Of a stretch of 64,000 nt of DNA, positions 1 through 7,251 are shown piece by piece. Position 1 is the stretch's first letter; the number at the start of each line of letters is the position of its first letter. The DNA comes from Solirubrobacterales bacterium (GTDB taxonomy: Bacteria; Actinomycetota; Thermoleophilia; Solirubrobacterales; Solirubrobacteraceae): assembly GCA_003244205.1 (NCBI GenBank), contig QHBW01000034.1, positions 21,072-85,071 of the forward strand, written 5' to 3'. The notes under the pieces were generated by a model. The model was not told where the DNA came from and did no database searches. It saw only the letters and a list, made by a program, of their open reading frames with translations. Made by a program: the position numbers and the translations under genes.

Positions 1-14
1 AATCCGCCAGCGTC

Positions 15-908
15 GTGGTGCTCGCGGGGGGTACTGGGGGGGCGAAGCTCGCGGCCGGCTTCCAGGCGCTCGTGGGAGAGCGCCTGACGGTGATCGCGAA
101 CACCGGCGACGACATCGAGGCGTATGGCGCCCACGTCTCGCCCGACCCCGACCTCTGCCTGTACTGGCTCGCCGGCCGCATCGACGAGCGCGGTTGGGGC
201 CTGCGGGACGACAGCTTCACCGTGATGGAGGAGCTGCACGCGCTCGGAGAAGACGTGTGGTTCAACCTCGGTGACCGGGATCTCGCCATCTGCATCCAGC
301 GAGCGCGGCGGCTCGGAGAGGGGGCCCGCCTGACCGAGGCCATTGGCGAGCTGCGCCGCTCGCTGGGCGTCGCGGCGCGGGTGCTGCCGATGTGCGACGA
401 GCCGGTCCGTACCTGGGTGCGGACTCAGGATCGCTGGTGGCCCTTCCAGGAGTTCATGATCCGTGCTGGTGGCGCCGGGCCCGTGCAGGATGTGGCCCAC
501 CGAGGCGCCGACGCAGCCGAGCCAACGGCGGAGGTGCGCGCGGCGCTCGAGCAAGCCGAGGCGATCATCGTCGGACCATCGAACCCCGTGATCTCGATCG
601 GACCGATCCTGGCAGTGCCCGGGGTGAGCGATGCGCTGCGCGCGACGACGGCGCCGGTCGTTGCGGTCTCGCCGTTGGTACACGGAGCGGTGGTCAAGGG
701 TCCCACGAGGCCATTCCTGGAATGGGCGGGCCAGCCGCTAACGAGCGATGGCATCGCGGCGATCTACGCCGATCTGCTCGACGGGATCGTCGCCGACGTG
801 CCCTGCGCGGCGCTGCCGACGCTCGAGACAGATGTGCTGATGGCCGACGCGGCTGGCCGACTGCGCCTCGCCGACGAGACCCTGCGCTTCGCTGCATCGC
901 TGCGTTGA
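15..908 (+). CDS. cofD: 2-phospho-L-lactate (or PEP) transferase CofD, F420 biosynthesis
   Basis: CofD transfers the GDP-activated phospholactate or phosphoenolpyruvate moiety made by CofC onto the deazaflavin Fo, giving F420-0 or its dehydro form, in the cytoplasm. The N-terminus carries the family nucleotide loop VLAGGTGGAKLAAGF, followed by NTGDD (residues 29-33) and VGPSNPVISIGP (about 188-199). The 297 residues fit the family. It lies upstream of cofC and cofE on the same strand. The frame is open to the left window edge, so the GTG at 15 is only the first visible start and a few N-terminal residues may be missing. Confidence 0.93.
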   Translation: MVLAGGTGGAKLAAGFQALVGERLTVIANTGDDIEAYGAHVSPDPDLCLYWLAGRIDERGWGLRDDSFTVMEELHALGEDVWFNLGDRDLAICIQRARRLGEGARLTEAIGELRRSLGVAARVLPMCDEPVRTWVRTQDRWWPFQEFMIRAGGAGPVQDVAHRGADAAEPTAEVRAALEQAEAIIVGPSNPVISIGPILAVPGVSDALRATTAPVVAVSPLVHGAVVKGPTRPFLEWAGQPLTSDGIAAIYADLLDGIVADVPCAALPTLETDVLMADAAGRLRLADETLRFAASLR

Positions 909-996
909 TCCCGCAAACAGCGGCGTCGAGTTACCAAGCCGCGACCGCCACAAGCCGGAGTGACGAACGTGGCGCGGTAGCGTTAGCGACTGGACG

Positions 997-1668
997 ATGC
1001 GCACGGTCGCGGTCCTACCCGTCAAGCGGTTCAATCACGCCAAACAGCGGCTGGCGCAGTCGGGGTTGTCGGCCGCCTGGCGCCGAGCGCTCGCCGAGGC
1101 GATGGTCACCGATGTGCTGACCGCACTGCGTCGGGCCGCCAGCGTCGATGAGACGATCGTCGTCACCGCCGAGCCGATCGCCCGCCAGCTCGCCGAGGCC
1201 CGTCAGGTCAGCGTCGTGATAGATCGCGTGGAGGGCGGCCAGAGCAGCGCTGCTCAGCTCGGGATCGAGCGAGCCCTGGCCGAGGGTGCCGAGCGTGTCT
1301 TGCTGGTACCTGGGGATTGTCCGATGCTCGATCCGCGCGACATCGACGCGCTGCTCGGACCCGATCACCCGGGCGTCACGATCGTTCCGGACCGCCATGG
1401 GACGGGCACCAACGCGCTGGTATTGCTCCCGCCCGACGCCCTCGCCCCGGCGTTCGGCCGCGACTCGCTGTCTCGGCACCGCGCGCACGCCCAGGACGCG
1501 GCCGTCCCCGTCCAAGTCCAGCCGATCCCGACGCTTGGCCTCGACATCGACACGGCCGACGATCTCGCCGAGCTCGAGGCCGGATTGGCGGAGAGGCGCG
1601 GAGGCGCCGCCTACACGCGCGGGATGCTTGCGCAGCTCACACGCCAGGCGATCGCCGGCGCCGCCTAG
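997..1668 (+). CDS. cofC: 2-phospho-L-lactate/PEP guanylyltransferase CofC
   Basis: CofC activates 2-phospholactate or phosphoenolpyruvate with GTP to supply CofD. The 223-residue protein has a GT-A nucleotidyltransferase fold signature: MRTVAVLPVKRFNHAKQRL at the start (loop plus basic residues), LLVPGDCPMLD near residue 105 holding the metal-binding Asp, and HGTGTNALVLLPP near 133, typical of CofC. It sits 88 bases after cofD and 29 bases before cofE. The three genes look like one transcription unit. Confidence 0.93.
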   Translation: MRTVAVLPVKRFNHAKQRLAQSGLSAAWRRALAEAMVTDVLTALRRAASVDETIVVTAEPIARQLAEARQVSVVIDRVEGGQSSAAQLGIERALAEGAERVLLVPGDCPMLDPRDIDALLGPDHPGVTIVPDRHGTGTNALVLLPPDALAPAFGRDSLSRHRAHAQDAAVPVQVQPIPTLGLDIDTADDLAELEAGLAERRGGAAYTRGMLAQLTRQAIAGAA

Positions 1669-1697
1669 CCTGCGCGTCGCTCCTTGGCCCGCGCGCG

Positions 1698-2450
1698 ATG
1701 AGGATCGAGATCCGGACGCTGCCCGGCGTGCCGGAGATCGCTGCCGGCGACGACCTCGCTGCGCTCCTGGTGGCAGCGCTCGAACCCGAGGGCTTCAGCG
1801 AGGGAGACGTCCTCGTCGTCTCTCACAAAGTGATCTCCAAGGCGGAGGGCGCGGTCAGAGCGCTGCGCGGTGTTGTCCCCGGGCCCGACGCCCGCCGGCT
1901 GGCCGCCGCCCACGACAAGGACGCAAGGGTGGTTCAGGTCGTGCTCGAGCAGACCCGTGCACTGCTCCGCGCGCAGGGCGGCGTGCTCATCTGCGAGACC
2001 CACCACGGGTTGGTCTGCGCCAACGCGGGCGTCGACGCCTCAAACGCTGCGCGAGACGGCGACGTCGTGCTGCTGCCGCGCGACCCCGACGCCTCGGCGC
2101 GCACCCTGCGCGCCCGCATCGCGGACCTGACGGCGACGTCTCCGGGGGTACTGATCGCCGACTCCTTCGGACGTGCGTGGCGCAACGGTCAGTGCGACGT
2201 GGCGATCGGCTGCGCCGGCATTTCCCCGCTCGATGACTGGCGCGGGCGCAACGACGCACGTGGGCGTCCACTGCGGGCGACGTGGATCGCCGTCGCCGAC
2301 GAGCTCGCGGGCGCAGCAGACCTCGCCCGCAAGAAGGATTCACGCGAGCCCGCAGTGCTCATTCGCGGCGTGGCGCGGTTCGTCACTGACGACGACGGCG
2401 AGGGCGCTACGGCGCTACGGCGCCCGGCTGCGGAGGATCTGTTTCGCTGA
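1698..2450 (+). CDS. cofE: Coenzyme F420-0:L-glutamate ligase CofE
   Basis: CofE adds gamma-linked glutamates to F420-0 using GTP, the last step of F420 synthesis. The ATG at 1698 gives 250 residues starting MRIEIRTLPGVPEI, the usual family opening. Motifs include VVSHKVISKAEGA (about 41-53), ETHHGLVCANAGVDASN (about 99-115) and DSFGRAWRNGQCDVAIG, all family hallmarks. The long C-terminal FMN-reductase-like domain found in mycobacterial FbiB is absent, so this is the short CofE form. The frame stays open upstream, but that part overlaps cofC and does not resemble the family. Confidence 0.93.
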   Translation: MRIEIRTLPGVPEIAAGDDLAALLVAALEPEGFSEGDVLVVSHKVISKAEGAVRALRGVVPGPDARRLAAAHDKDARVVQVVLEQTRALLRAQGGVLICETHHGLVCANAGVDASNAARDGDVVLLPRDPDASARTLRARIADLTATSPGVLIADSFGRAWRNGQCDVAIGCAGISPLDDWRGRNDARGRPLRATWIAVADELAGAADLARKKDSREPAVLIRGVARFVTDDDGEGATALRRPAAEDLFR

Positions 2451-2459
2451 AGCGTGCTG

Positions 2460-3191
2460 CTAGGAGCAGACGGGCCAGGCGGCGCTGCGACCCTGCGTTG
2501 CCAGGATCCAGGCCGCGCGCCGGTACTGCTCGTCGGCGGGTGCCTGGGCCGGATCACCGAGCCCGCCCGCGCGGTACCAGCTCTCCATGTCGAACTGATA
2601 GCGCCCGCGGTAGAGCCCGCCGTCGGAGAGCTGGTGGACGTCGTTGCCCGACTCACAGCGGGCAATCTTGTGCAGCTCGGCGCGGACCGCGCTCGCGGGT
2701 CCCCGGATCGCGTCGGCCGCCGGGGCGGTGAGCGGGGGCAGCGGCGGCTGGTAGGCGGGGTCGAGTCCCATGGCAGTGAGCGTCGCGGCACTGGAGACGC
2801 CGGTGACTGCGAGTCCGTGGACGGCCTGGAAGTGGCGCAGAGCGTGCTCGGTCTGCGGACCCCAAGCCCCGTCGGCGCGGAGCCCGAGAACGTGCTGGAT
2901 CATCTGCAGCCCTGTCTCACGGACCGCTCCTCGGTGCAGCGAGTTGCGGCTCGCACCGCCGCGGACCTGGGTGCCGGCGGAACCTTGGGCGCCACCCGGC
3001 ACCTGGACGCCGCCGTTGCTGGCGACGGCGAGCCCGCTCCCGGCGACGAGGATGACGAGCGCCAACGACGCAGTCCGACGGCGGCGACCACGCCATAGCC
3101 GCGCGCTGGCGACGAGTGTCCGGCGCCGCTGGGATCGACGCAACGAGGCCTTACAGTGGGCGGCAGCGTGGTCATGCGGCGCAGCGAGCAT
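2460..3191 (-). CDS. Secreted/anchored Rpf-like transglycosylase with peptidoglycan-binding domain
   Basis: This is probably a muralytic resuscitation-promoting-factor-like enzyme. Its 243 residues comprise a basic N-terminus, one membrane/signal segment (about 41-58), a PG_binding_1-type domain (about 92-142, with ADGAWGPQTEHALRHFQ) and a C-terminal transglycosylase-like domain (about 172-243). That domain has KIARCESGND, with the presumed catalytic Glu180, and GRYQFDMESW. Cys179 and Cys242 could form the fold's disulfide. The gene is convergent with cofE (9-base gap). A c-di-AMP riboswitch lies directly upstream and its last helix covers the likely Shine-Dalgarno GAAAGG, so expression should respond to c-di-AMP. 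Confidence 0.85.
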   Translation of the reverse strand: MLAAPHDHAAAHCKASLRRSQRRRTLVASARLWRGRRRRTASLALVILVAGSGLAVASNGGVQVPGGAQGSAGTQVRGGASRNSLHRGAVRETGLQMIQHVLGLRADGAWGPQTEHALRHFQAVHGLAVTGVSSAATLTAMGLDPAYQPPLPPLTAPAADAIRGPASAVRAELHKIARCESGNDVHQLSDGGLYRGRYQFDMESWYRAGGLGDPAQAPADEQYRRAAWILATQGRSAAWPVCS

Positions 3192-3196
3192 CCATC

Positions 3197-3365
3197 TTGC
3201 CTTTCTCTGGCGCCTACGGGGTAAGCTGACGGGCTCGCGCTGAGAAAGGCCGCGCTACACCGCCGACGCCGACGATCTCTCGACGGCGGGCGGTGATTCG
3301 CCCCGGGCCCGCTCCGCTGTGGAGCGTTGGGCCATTGGGTCCCCCGCTCCCGGGCGCCTGGGGCG
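3197..3365 (-). promoter_or_regulatory. ydaO/yuaA-type c-di-AMP riboswitch upstream of the Rpf-like gene
   Basis: Read on the minus strand, the leader contains the conserved blocks of this class in order: GCGGGGGACCCA (complement of 3337-3348), GGGGCGAATC, and GAGCCCGTCAGCTTACCCCG, then GTAGGCGCC. The 3' part folds as a hairpin, CCTTTCTC pairing with GAGAAAGG. That right arm is also the probable ribosome-binding site, 8 bases before the ATG at 3191. The class binds c-di-AMP and often controls wall hydrolases in actinobacteria. Boundaries are approximate. A near copy occurs at 59183-59315. Confidence 0.9.
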
Positions 3366-3399
3366 CTCGGGACTCGGCTGGTTATGACAACGGCGCGGG

Positions 3400-3405
3400 A
3401 CTGTA
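3400..3405 (-). promoter_or_regulatory. -10 element (TACAGT) for riboswitch/Rpf-like transcript
   Basis: On the minus strand, TGCTACAGTCCCGCGCCG precedes the riboswitch. The second riboswitch is preceded by the almost identical TGCTAGGATCCCGCGCCG. The shared TGCTANNNT looks like an extended -10. No convincing -35 was seen. Confidence 0.6.
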
Positions 3406-3448
3406 GCAAGGACCGTCGACAGGGACAGCCGCGCGCATGCTTGGCAGC

Positions 3449-5659
3449 CTATGCAGCGATCGGCTCGTGCCTGCTGCGGATTTCGTAGAGCGTGGTGCGC
3501 TCGGCTGCTGGTCGGCCGGCCGCGTGCGCGGCGGCGATCAGCTGGGCGGGCTCGAGGCGGACGCCGTGGTAGGAGCCCGCCATGCGGCTGATCGATTCCT
3601 CCATCAGCGTGCCCCCGAGGTCGTTGACTCCCCAGCGCAGCGACTCGGTCGCGGCCTCGAGTCCCATCTTCACCCATGACGCCTGGAGGTTCTTGATCGT
3701 CCTGCCCAGGGCGAGACGGAAGACGGCGGTGTGCTTGAGGTTCTCCTCGCGCGAGATCTCCTCGACGCCGTGGGTTCGGCCGAGCAGGGTGTGGAAGGGA
3801 ATGAAGGAGAGCGGCACGAACTCGGTGAAGCCCCCGGTGCGCTCCTGTAGCTCGCGCACAACGAGCATGTGCTCGGCCAGCTCCCACGGTTCCTCGATGT
3901 GGCCGAACATCACGGTCACCGTCGAACGCAGCCCGGCGCGGTGGGATGCTTCGATGATCTCGACCCAGCGCGCAACCGGAAGCTTGTTGGGCGAGATACG
4001 CTGGCGCACGCCGTCGTGGAGCACCTCCGCAGCAGTCCCGGGCGTCGAGTCCAGCCCGGCCTCGCGCAGGCGCTCGAACACCGCGCCGGGCGATAGCGCG
4101 GCGAGCCGGCACATGTGGTCGACCTCCATTGCCGAGTACGCGTGCAGGTGCAGCTGGGGTGCGATCTCCTTGGCCAGCCGCAGCCAAAGCTCGTAGTCCT
4201 CGAGCGTCCAATCGGGATGGATGCCCGATTGGATGCACAGCTCGCTGGCGCCGAATGCGACTGCTTCGTTGACCTTGGCGACGAAGTCCTCGCGCGCTAT
4301 CTCGTACGCGTCGGGGGAGCGCATGCCCTGGCCGAACCCGCAGAAGGCGCAGCCGACGACGCAGACGTTGGAGATGTTGATGTTGCGGTTCACGACGTAG
4401 GTGACCGTCTCGCCTGCGAGCTCGGCGCGCAGCTCGTCGGCGGCCAGGCGAAGGTCCTCGATCACCTCGGGGCGTTGCTCGGCGAAGAGCGCGCCGATCT
4501 CCTGGCCATCAAGGGAGCCTCCGGCTCGCGCACGCTCGATCGCCCCCGGGGCCAGCTCCGGGTCGACCGTTCGCTCCTCGCGGCGCCCGGATCCCCGTCG
4601 CGGGATGAACGACCAGTAGCGCGCCTTGACAACGTCCAGCACCCCTTGGGAGACCCAAGCGGGATCGAGGTACTGGGGATACGCGCAGAGGCGCTCGGTG
4701 AGCGCGACGCCATCCCCGGCGAGGCGCTTTCGCACCTCGTGCGGGGAGGGGAACGCGTGCTCCGGGGAGATGTGGTCGCCGTTGGCCGACAGGCCCCCGA
4801 GATCGGTGGCGCCGGCGCGCACGAGCTCGGGCCACCAGTCGGCGAGGTTCGGAGGCACCTGGATGCCCACGCCGGGGAGCAGCCGGCGTGCCTCGGCGAT
4901 CAGTCGCACCATGTCCGCGACCGTGATCGGGCTCGCCCACGAAGGCCGCGGCACCGTTGGGCCCTCGGTGATGCCCGACTCCCAGCGGCGACTCGCAGCA
5001 TCGTCGGCGATCTCCGCGGGCTCCTCGCCGTAGTAGCGGCGGTGGGGGACGAAGTTCTGCAGGATCACCTCCTGGAGGTGCCCATGCTCCGCGTGCACCG
5101 CGGCGAGCGCCTCCAGCGAGGCGACGCGCTCCTCCTCGTTCTCGCCGATCCCCACGAGGATGCCGCTGGTGAACGGGATTCGCAGCTGGCCGGCGGCGCG
5201 GATGGTCTCCAAACGGCGCTCGGGATGCTTGCTCGGAGAACCGGCGTGGACGGTCCTCATCAACCGCGAGGACACAGATTCGAGCATCAGGCCCTGTGAT
5301 GCCGTGACCTCGCGCAGGCGCGCCAGGTCCTCGGCTGAGAGCACGCCGAGGTTGGTATGGGGAAGCAGCCCGCGGTCGAGCGCGCGGGTGCAGACCCACG
5401 TCACATAGGAGGTGAAGTCCTCGTGGCCGAGCGCGGCGAGCCGGCGTGAAACTTCGGGGTTGACCTCCGGACGCTCGCCGGTGAGCACGAGCAGCTCCTT
5501 GACGCCGCGCCGCGCCGCGCCGTCGAGTTGGCGCTCGACGTCGTCGGGATCGTGCAGATGGGCGCCATGGGTGGCGAACGAGCAGTACTTGCAGTAGCAG
5601 CGGCACGTGCGCGACAGCGACAGCGTGAGGTTGCGCGAGAAGGTGACCCGGCGCCGCAT
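3449..5659 (-). CDS. fbiC: Bifunctional Fo synthase, CofG-CofH fusion (FbiC)
   Basis: It makes Fo (7,8-didemethyl-8-hydroxy-5-deazariboflavin) from tyrosine and 5-amino-6-ribitylamino-uracil using two radical-SAM domains. The ATG at 5659 gives 736 residues. The CofG half starts almost at once with the cluster motif C19-x3-C23-x2-C26 (CRCYCKYC). The CofH half starts near residue 375 and carries CVVGCAFC, another CX3CX2C. TAGACT lies 7 bases before the ATG, supporting this start over longer in-frame options that overlap the divergent gene. Fusion into one chain is normal for actinobacteria. It lies about 1 kb from cofE. Confidence 0.95.
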   Translation of the reverse strand: MRRRVTFSRNLTLSLSRTCRCYCKYCSFATHGAHLHDPDDVERQLDGAARRGVKELLVLTGERPEVNPEVSRRLAALGHEDFTSYVTWVCTRALDRGLLPHTNLGVLSAEDLARLREVTASQGLMLESVSSRLMRTVHAGSPSKHPERRLETIRAAGQLRIPFTSGILVGIGENEEERVASLEALAAVHAEHGHLQEVILQNFVPHRRYYGEEPAEIADDAASRRWESGITEGPTVPRPSWASPITVADMVRLIAEARRLLPGVGIQVPPNLADWWPELVRAGATDLGGLSANGDHISPEHAFPSPHEVRKRLAGDGVALTERLCAYPQYLDPAWVSQGVLDVVKARYWSFIPRRGSGRREERTVDPELAPGAIERARAGGSLDGQEIGALFAEQRPEVIEDLRLAADELRAELAGETVTYVVNRNINISNVCVVGCAFCGFGQGMRSPDAYEIAREDFVAKVNEAVAFGASELCIQSGIHPDWTLEDYELWLRLAKEIAPQLHLHAYSAMEVDHMCRLAALSPGAVFERLREAGLDSTPGTAAEVLHDGVRQRISPNKLPVARWVEIIEASHRAGLRSTVTVMFGHIEEPWELAEHMLVVRELQERTGGFTEFVPLSFIPFHTLLGRTHGVEEISREENLKHTAVFRLALGRTIKNLQASWVKMGLEAATESLRWGVNDLGGTLMEESISRMAGSYHGVRLEPAQLIAAAHAAGRPAAERTTLYEIRSRHEPIAA

Positions 5660-5666
5660 CGTCCGC

Positions 5667-5672
5667 AGTCTA
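5667..5672 (-). promoter_or_regulatory. -10 element TAGACT for fbiC, leaderless type
   Basis: TAGACT sits 7 bases upstream of the fbiC ATG on the minus strand, the spacing seen before many starts in this window. It implies a leaderless or nearly leaderless mRNA. Confidence 0.55.
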
Positions 5673-5726
5673 CGGGGGGGCCCGCCCGTCACGCAACGGG
5701 TTCGACGGACACCTATGCTCGCGCTC

Positions 5727-6722
5727 GTGGGGCGCACTCCCGGAGGCTCGCTCTTGACGGCGCTGCTCTGCTGCGCTGCCAGCGGCTGCGGCGGCTCAGC
5801 CGCGAGCCCGCCCAACAGCGACGCCACCCTGCTGCTCGACTTCACCCCCAACGCGGTGCACGCGGGCGTCTATTCAACCGTGGTGCGCGGCTTTGACACC
5901 GCCGAAGGGGTGACGCTGCACGTGCGCGAGCCCGGCAGCTCGACCGACTCCGTCAAGCTGCTGGCGTCGGGGCGAACGGAGTTCGCGATCCTCGACATCC
6001 ACGACCTGGCGCTCGCCCGCGCGCGCGGAGAGGACCTCGTCGGGGTGATGGCGATCGTCGAGCAGCCGCTGGCGGCGCTGGAGGCCCAGCCCGCGATTCG
6101 CAACCCTCGACAGCTGATGGGCCGCGCGGTGGGCGTCAGCGGACTTCCATCCGATAACGCGGTGCTGCGATCGGTCGTGGCCGGCGCGGGCGGAAATCCG
6201 TCGCGGGTGCGGCGCGTCACGATCGGATTCAATGCCGTCCCCGCGCTGCTCGCCGGCCGCGTCGCGGCCGTGACCGCCTTCTGGGATGTGGAGGGGCTGC
6301 AGCTGCATGCCCGCAGTCCAGCGATCCACGAGTTCCGCCTCGAGCGCTTCGGCGCCCCGGCGTATCCGGAGCTCGTGCTGTGCGTCAGTGCCAGAACGTT
6401 GCGAGAGCAGCCGTCCCTCGTCGGGGCGACGGTGGCGGCGCTGCGGCGCGGCTATGCGGTCACGTTGAGCGATCCCCAATCCTCCGTCGAGGACGAGCTC
6501 TCGCGAGTGCCCGGCCTGGACGCAGGAACGCTGCGAGCACAGCTCGACGCTCTCGGGCCCGCGTTTGCGGGCAGCGAGCCGGCATTTGGCACACTCGACC
6601 GCTCAGCCCTGCGTGCCTGGGCCACATGGGAGGCGCGCTTCGGCGTAGTTCCGCGGTCGCCCGATGTCGGCGCGATGTTCGACGCCCGCTATGCCAACGC
6701 CCCGCCGCCACCGGACGCCTAG
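5727..6722 (+). CDS. NMT1/THI5-like ABC-transporter substrate-binding lipoprotein (orphan)
   Basis: It is a periplasmic-binding-fold lipoprotein of the NMT1/THI5 (ThiY/SsuA-like) family. A hydrophobic leader ends in the lipobox CAASGCGG, followed by LLLDFTPNAVHAGVYSTVVRG, the start typical of pyrimidine-binding members. Later segments include LLASGRTEFAILDIHDLALA and AVPALLAGRVAAVTAFWDVEG. The start is either ATG 5715 or in-frame GTG 5727. I chose GTG (331 residues) because TATGCT, overlapping the ATG, looks like a -10 element. No permease or ATPase gene is adjacent, so the partners must lie elsewhere. The ligand is unknown; a pyrimidine or thiamine precursor is the family-based guess. Confidence 0.75.
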   Translation: MGRTPGGSLLTALLCCAASGCGGSAASPPNSDATLLLDFTPNAVHAGVYSTVVRGFDTAEGVTLHVREPGSSTDSVKLLASGRTEFAILDIHDLALARARGEDLVGVMAIVEQPLAALEAQPAIRNPRQLMGRAVGVSGLPSDNAVLRSVVAGAGGNPSRVRRVTIGFNAVPALLAGRVAAVTAFWDVEGLQLHARSPAIHEFRLERFGAPAYPELVLCVSARTLREQPSLVGATVAALRRGYAVTLSDPQSSVEDELSRVPGLDAGTLRAQLDALGPAFAGSEPAFGTLDRSALRAWATWEARFGVVPRSPDVGAMFDARYANAPPPPDA

Positions 6723-6767
6723 CGTTCAGGATGGTTGACGGCGTCGCCGGTTAGGGCCGCAGCCGGG

Positions 6768-7166
6768 TTACGGCGCAGCGGCCGTCGCCCGACGACCCCA
6801 CCAGCTGGCGCCGCGCAACGGCGCGGTAATCAACCTCGCGACCACCGCATAGACGACGATGGCGAGGCCCCAGTTGAGAGCGATCGATCCTTTGTGACTG
6901 CTGAGGCTGAAGATGCCGTCGAATGGACCCGCGAGCGTCTTTGCCCAGTCGCGGACGTGCGAGACGATCGTGTTGCTGGTATTCGCGTCCAGCACAACGA
7001 ACAGGATGCCCAAGGCCACGATCAACACCACCACTCCCAGCGCCAGCATGATCAGCCGCACCAGCAGCGTGCTCGTGCCGCCTACCACTCGGCGGCCGGC
7101 GAGCGCAGCCCCGCCCCCTGGACCAGCAGACTCATCGACTTCCGCGGCTCTCCTTCGACGAAACAT
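6768..7166 (-). CDS. Conserved hypothetical two-helix membrane protein
   Basis: I do not recognise a named family. The 132-residue product has a basic N-terminus (MFRRRR), a membrane helix at about 34-59, a 35-residue loop (ANTSNTIVSHVRDWAKTLAG...) and a second helix at about 96-114, ending in a basic tail. The ATG at 7166 is preceded by AGGAGG with a 6-base spacer, one of the clearest Shine-Dalgarno sites in the window, which sets the start against longer readings. It is convergent with the binding-lipoprotein gene and follows the glycosyltransferase operon on the same strand. Confidence 0.7.
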   Translation of the reverse strand: MFRRRRAAEVDESAGPGGGAALAGRRVVGGTSTLLVRLIMLALGVVVLIVALGILFVVLDANTSNTIVSHVRDWAKTLAGPFDGIFSLSSHKGSIALNWGLAIVVYAVVARLITAPLRGASWWGRRATAAAP

Positions 7167-7251
7167 CCGGTCCCTCCTATTCCCTGGATTCCGGGCCGTA
7201 ACGGGTGTACCCCATGCGCGTAAGCCACAAGCGTGAGATGCGTCGGCGGCC

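Noticed and set aside
3255..4238. Long minus-strand frame over the cofGH gene
   Set aside because: It is a GC-rich alternative frame with Arg/Pro-rich composition and no motifs, while the cofGH frame carries both radical-SAM cluster motifs.
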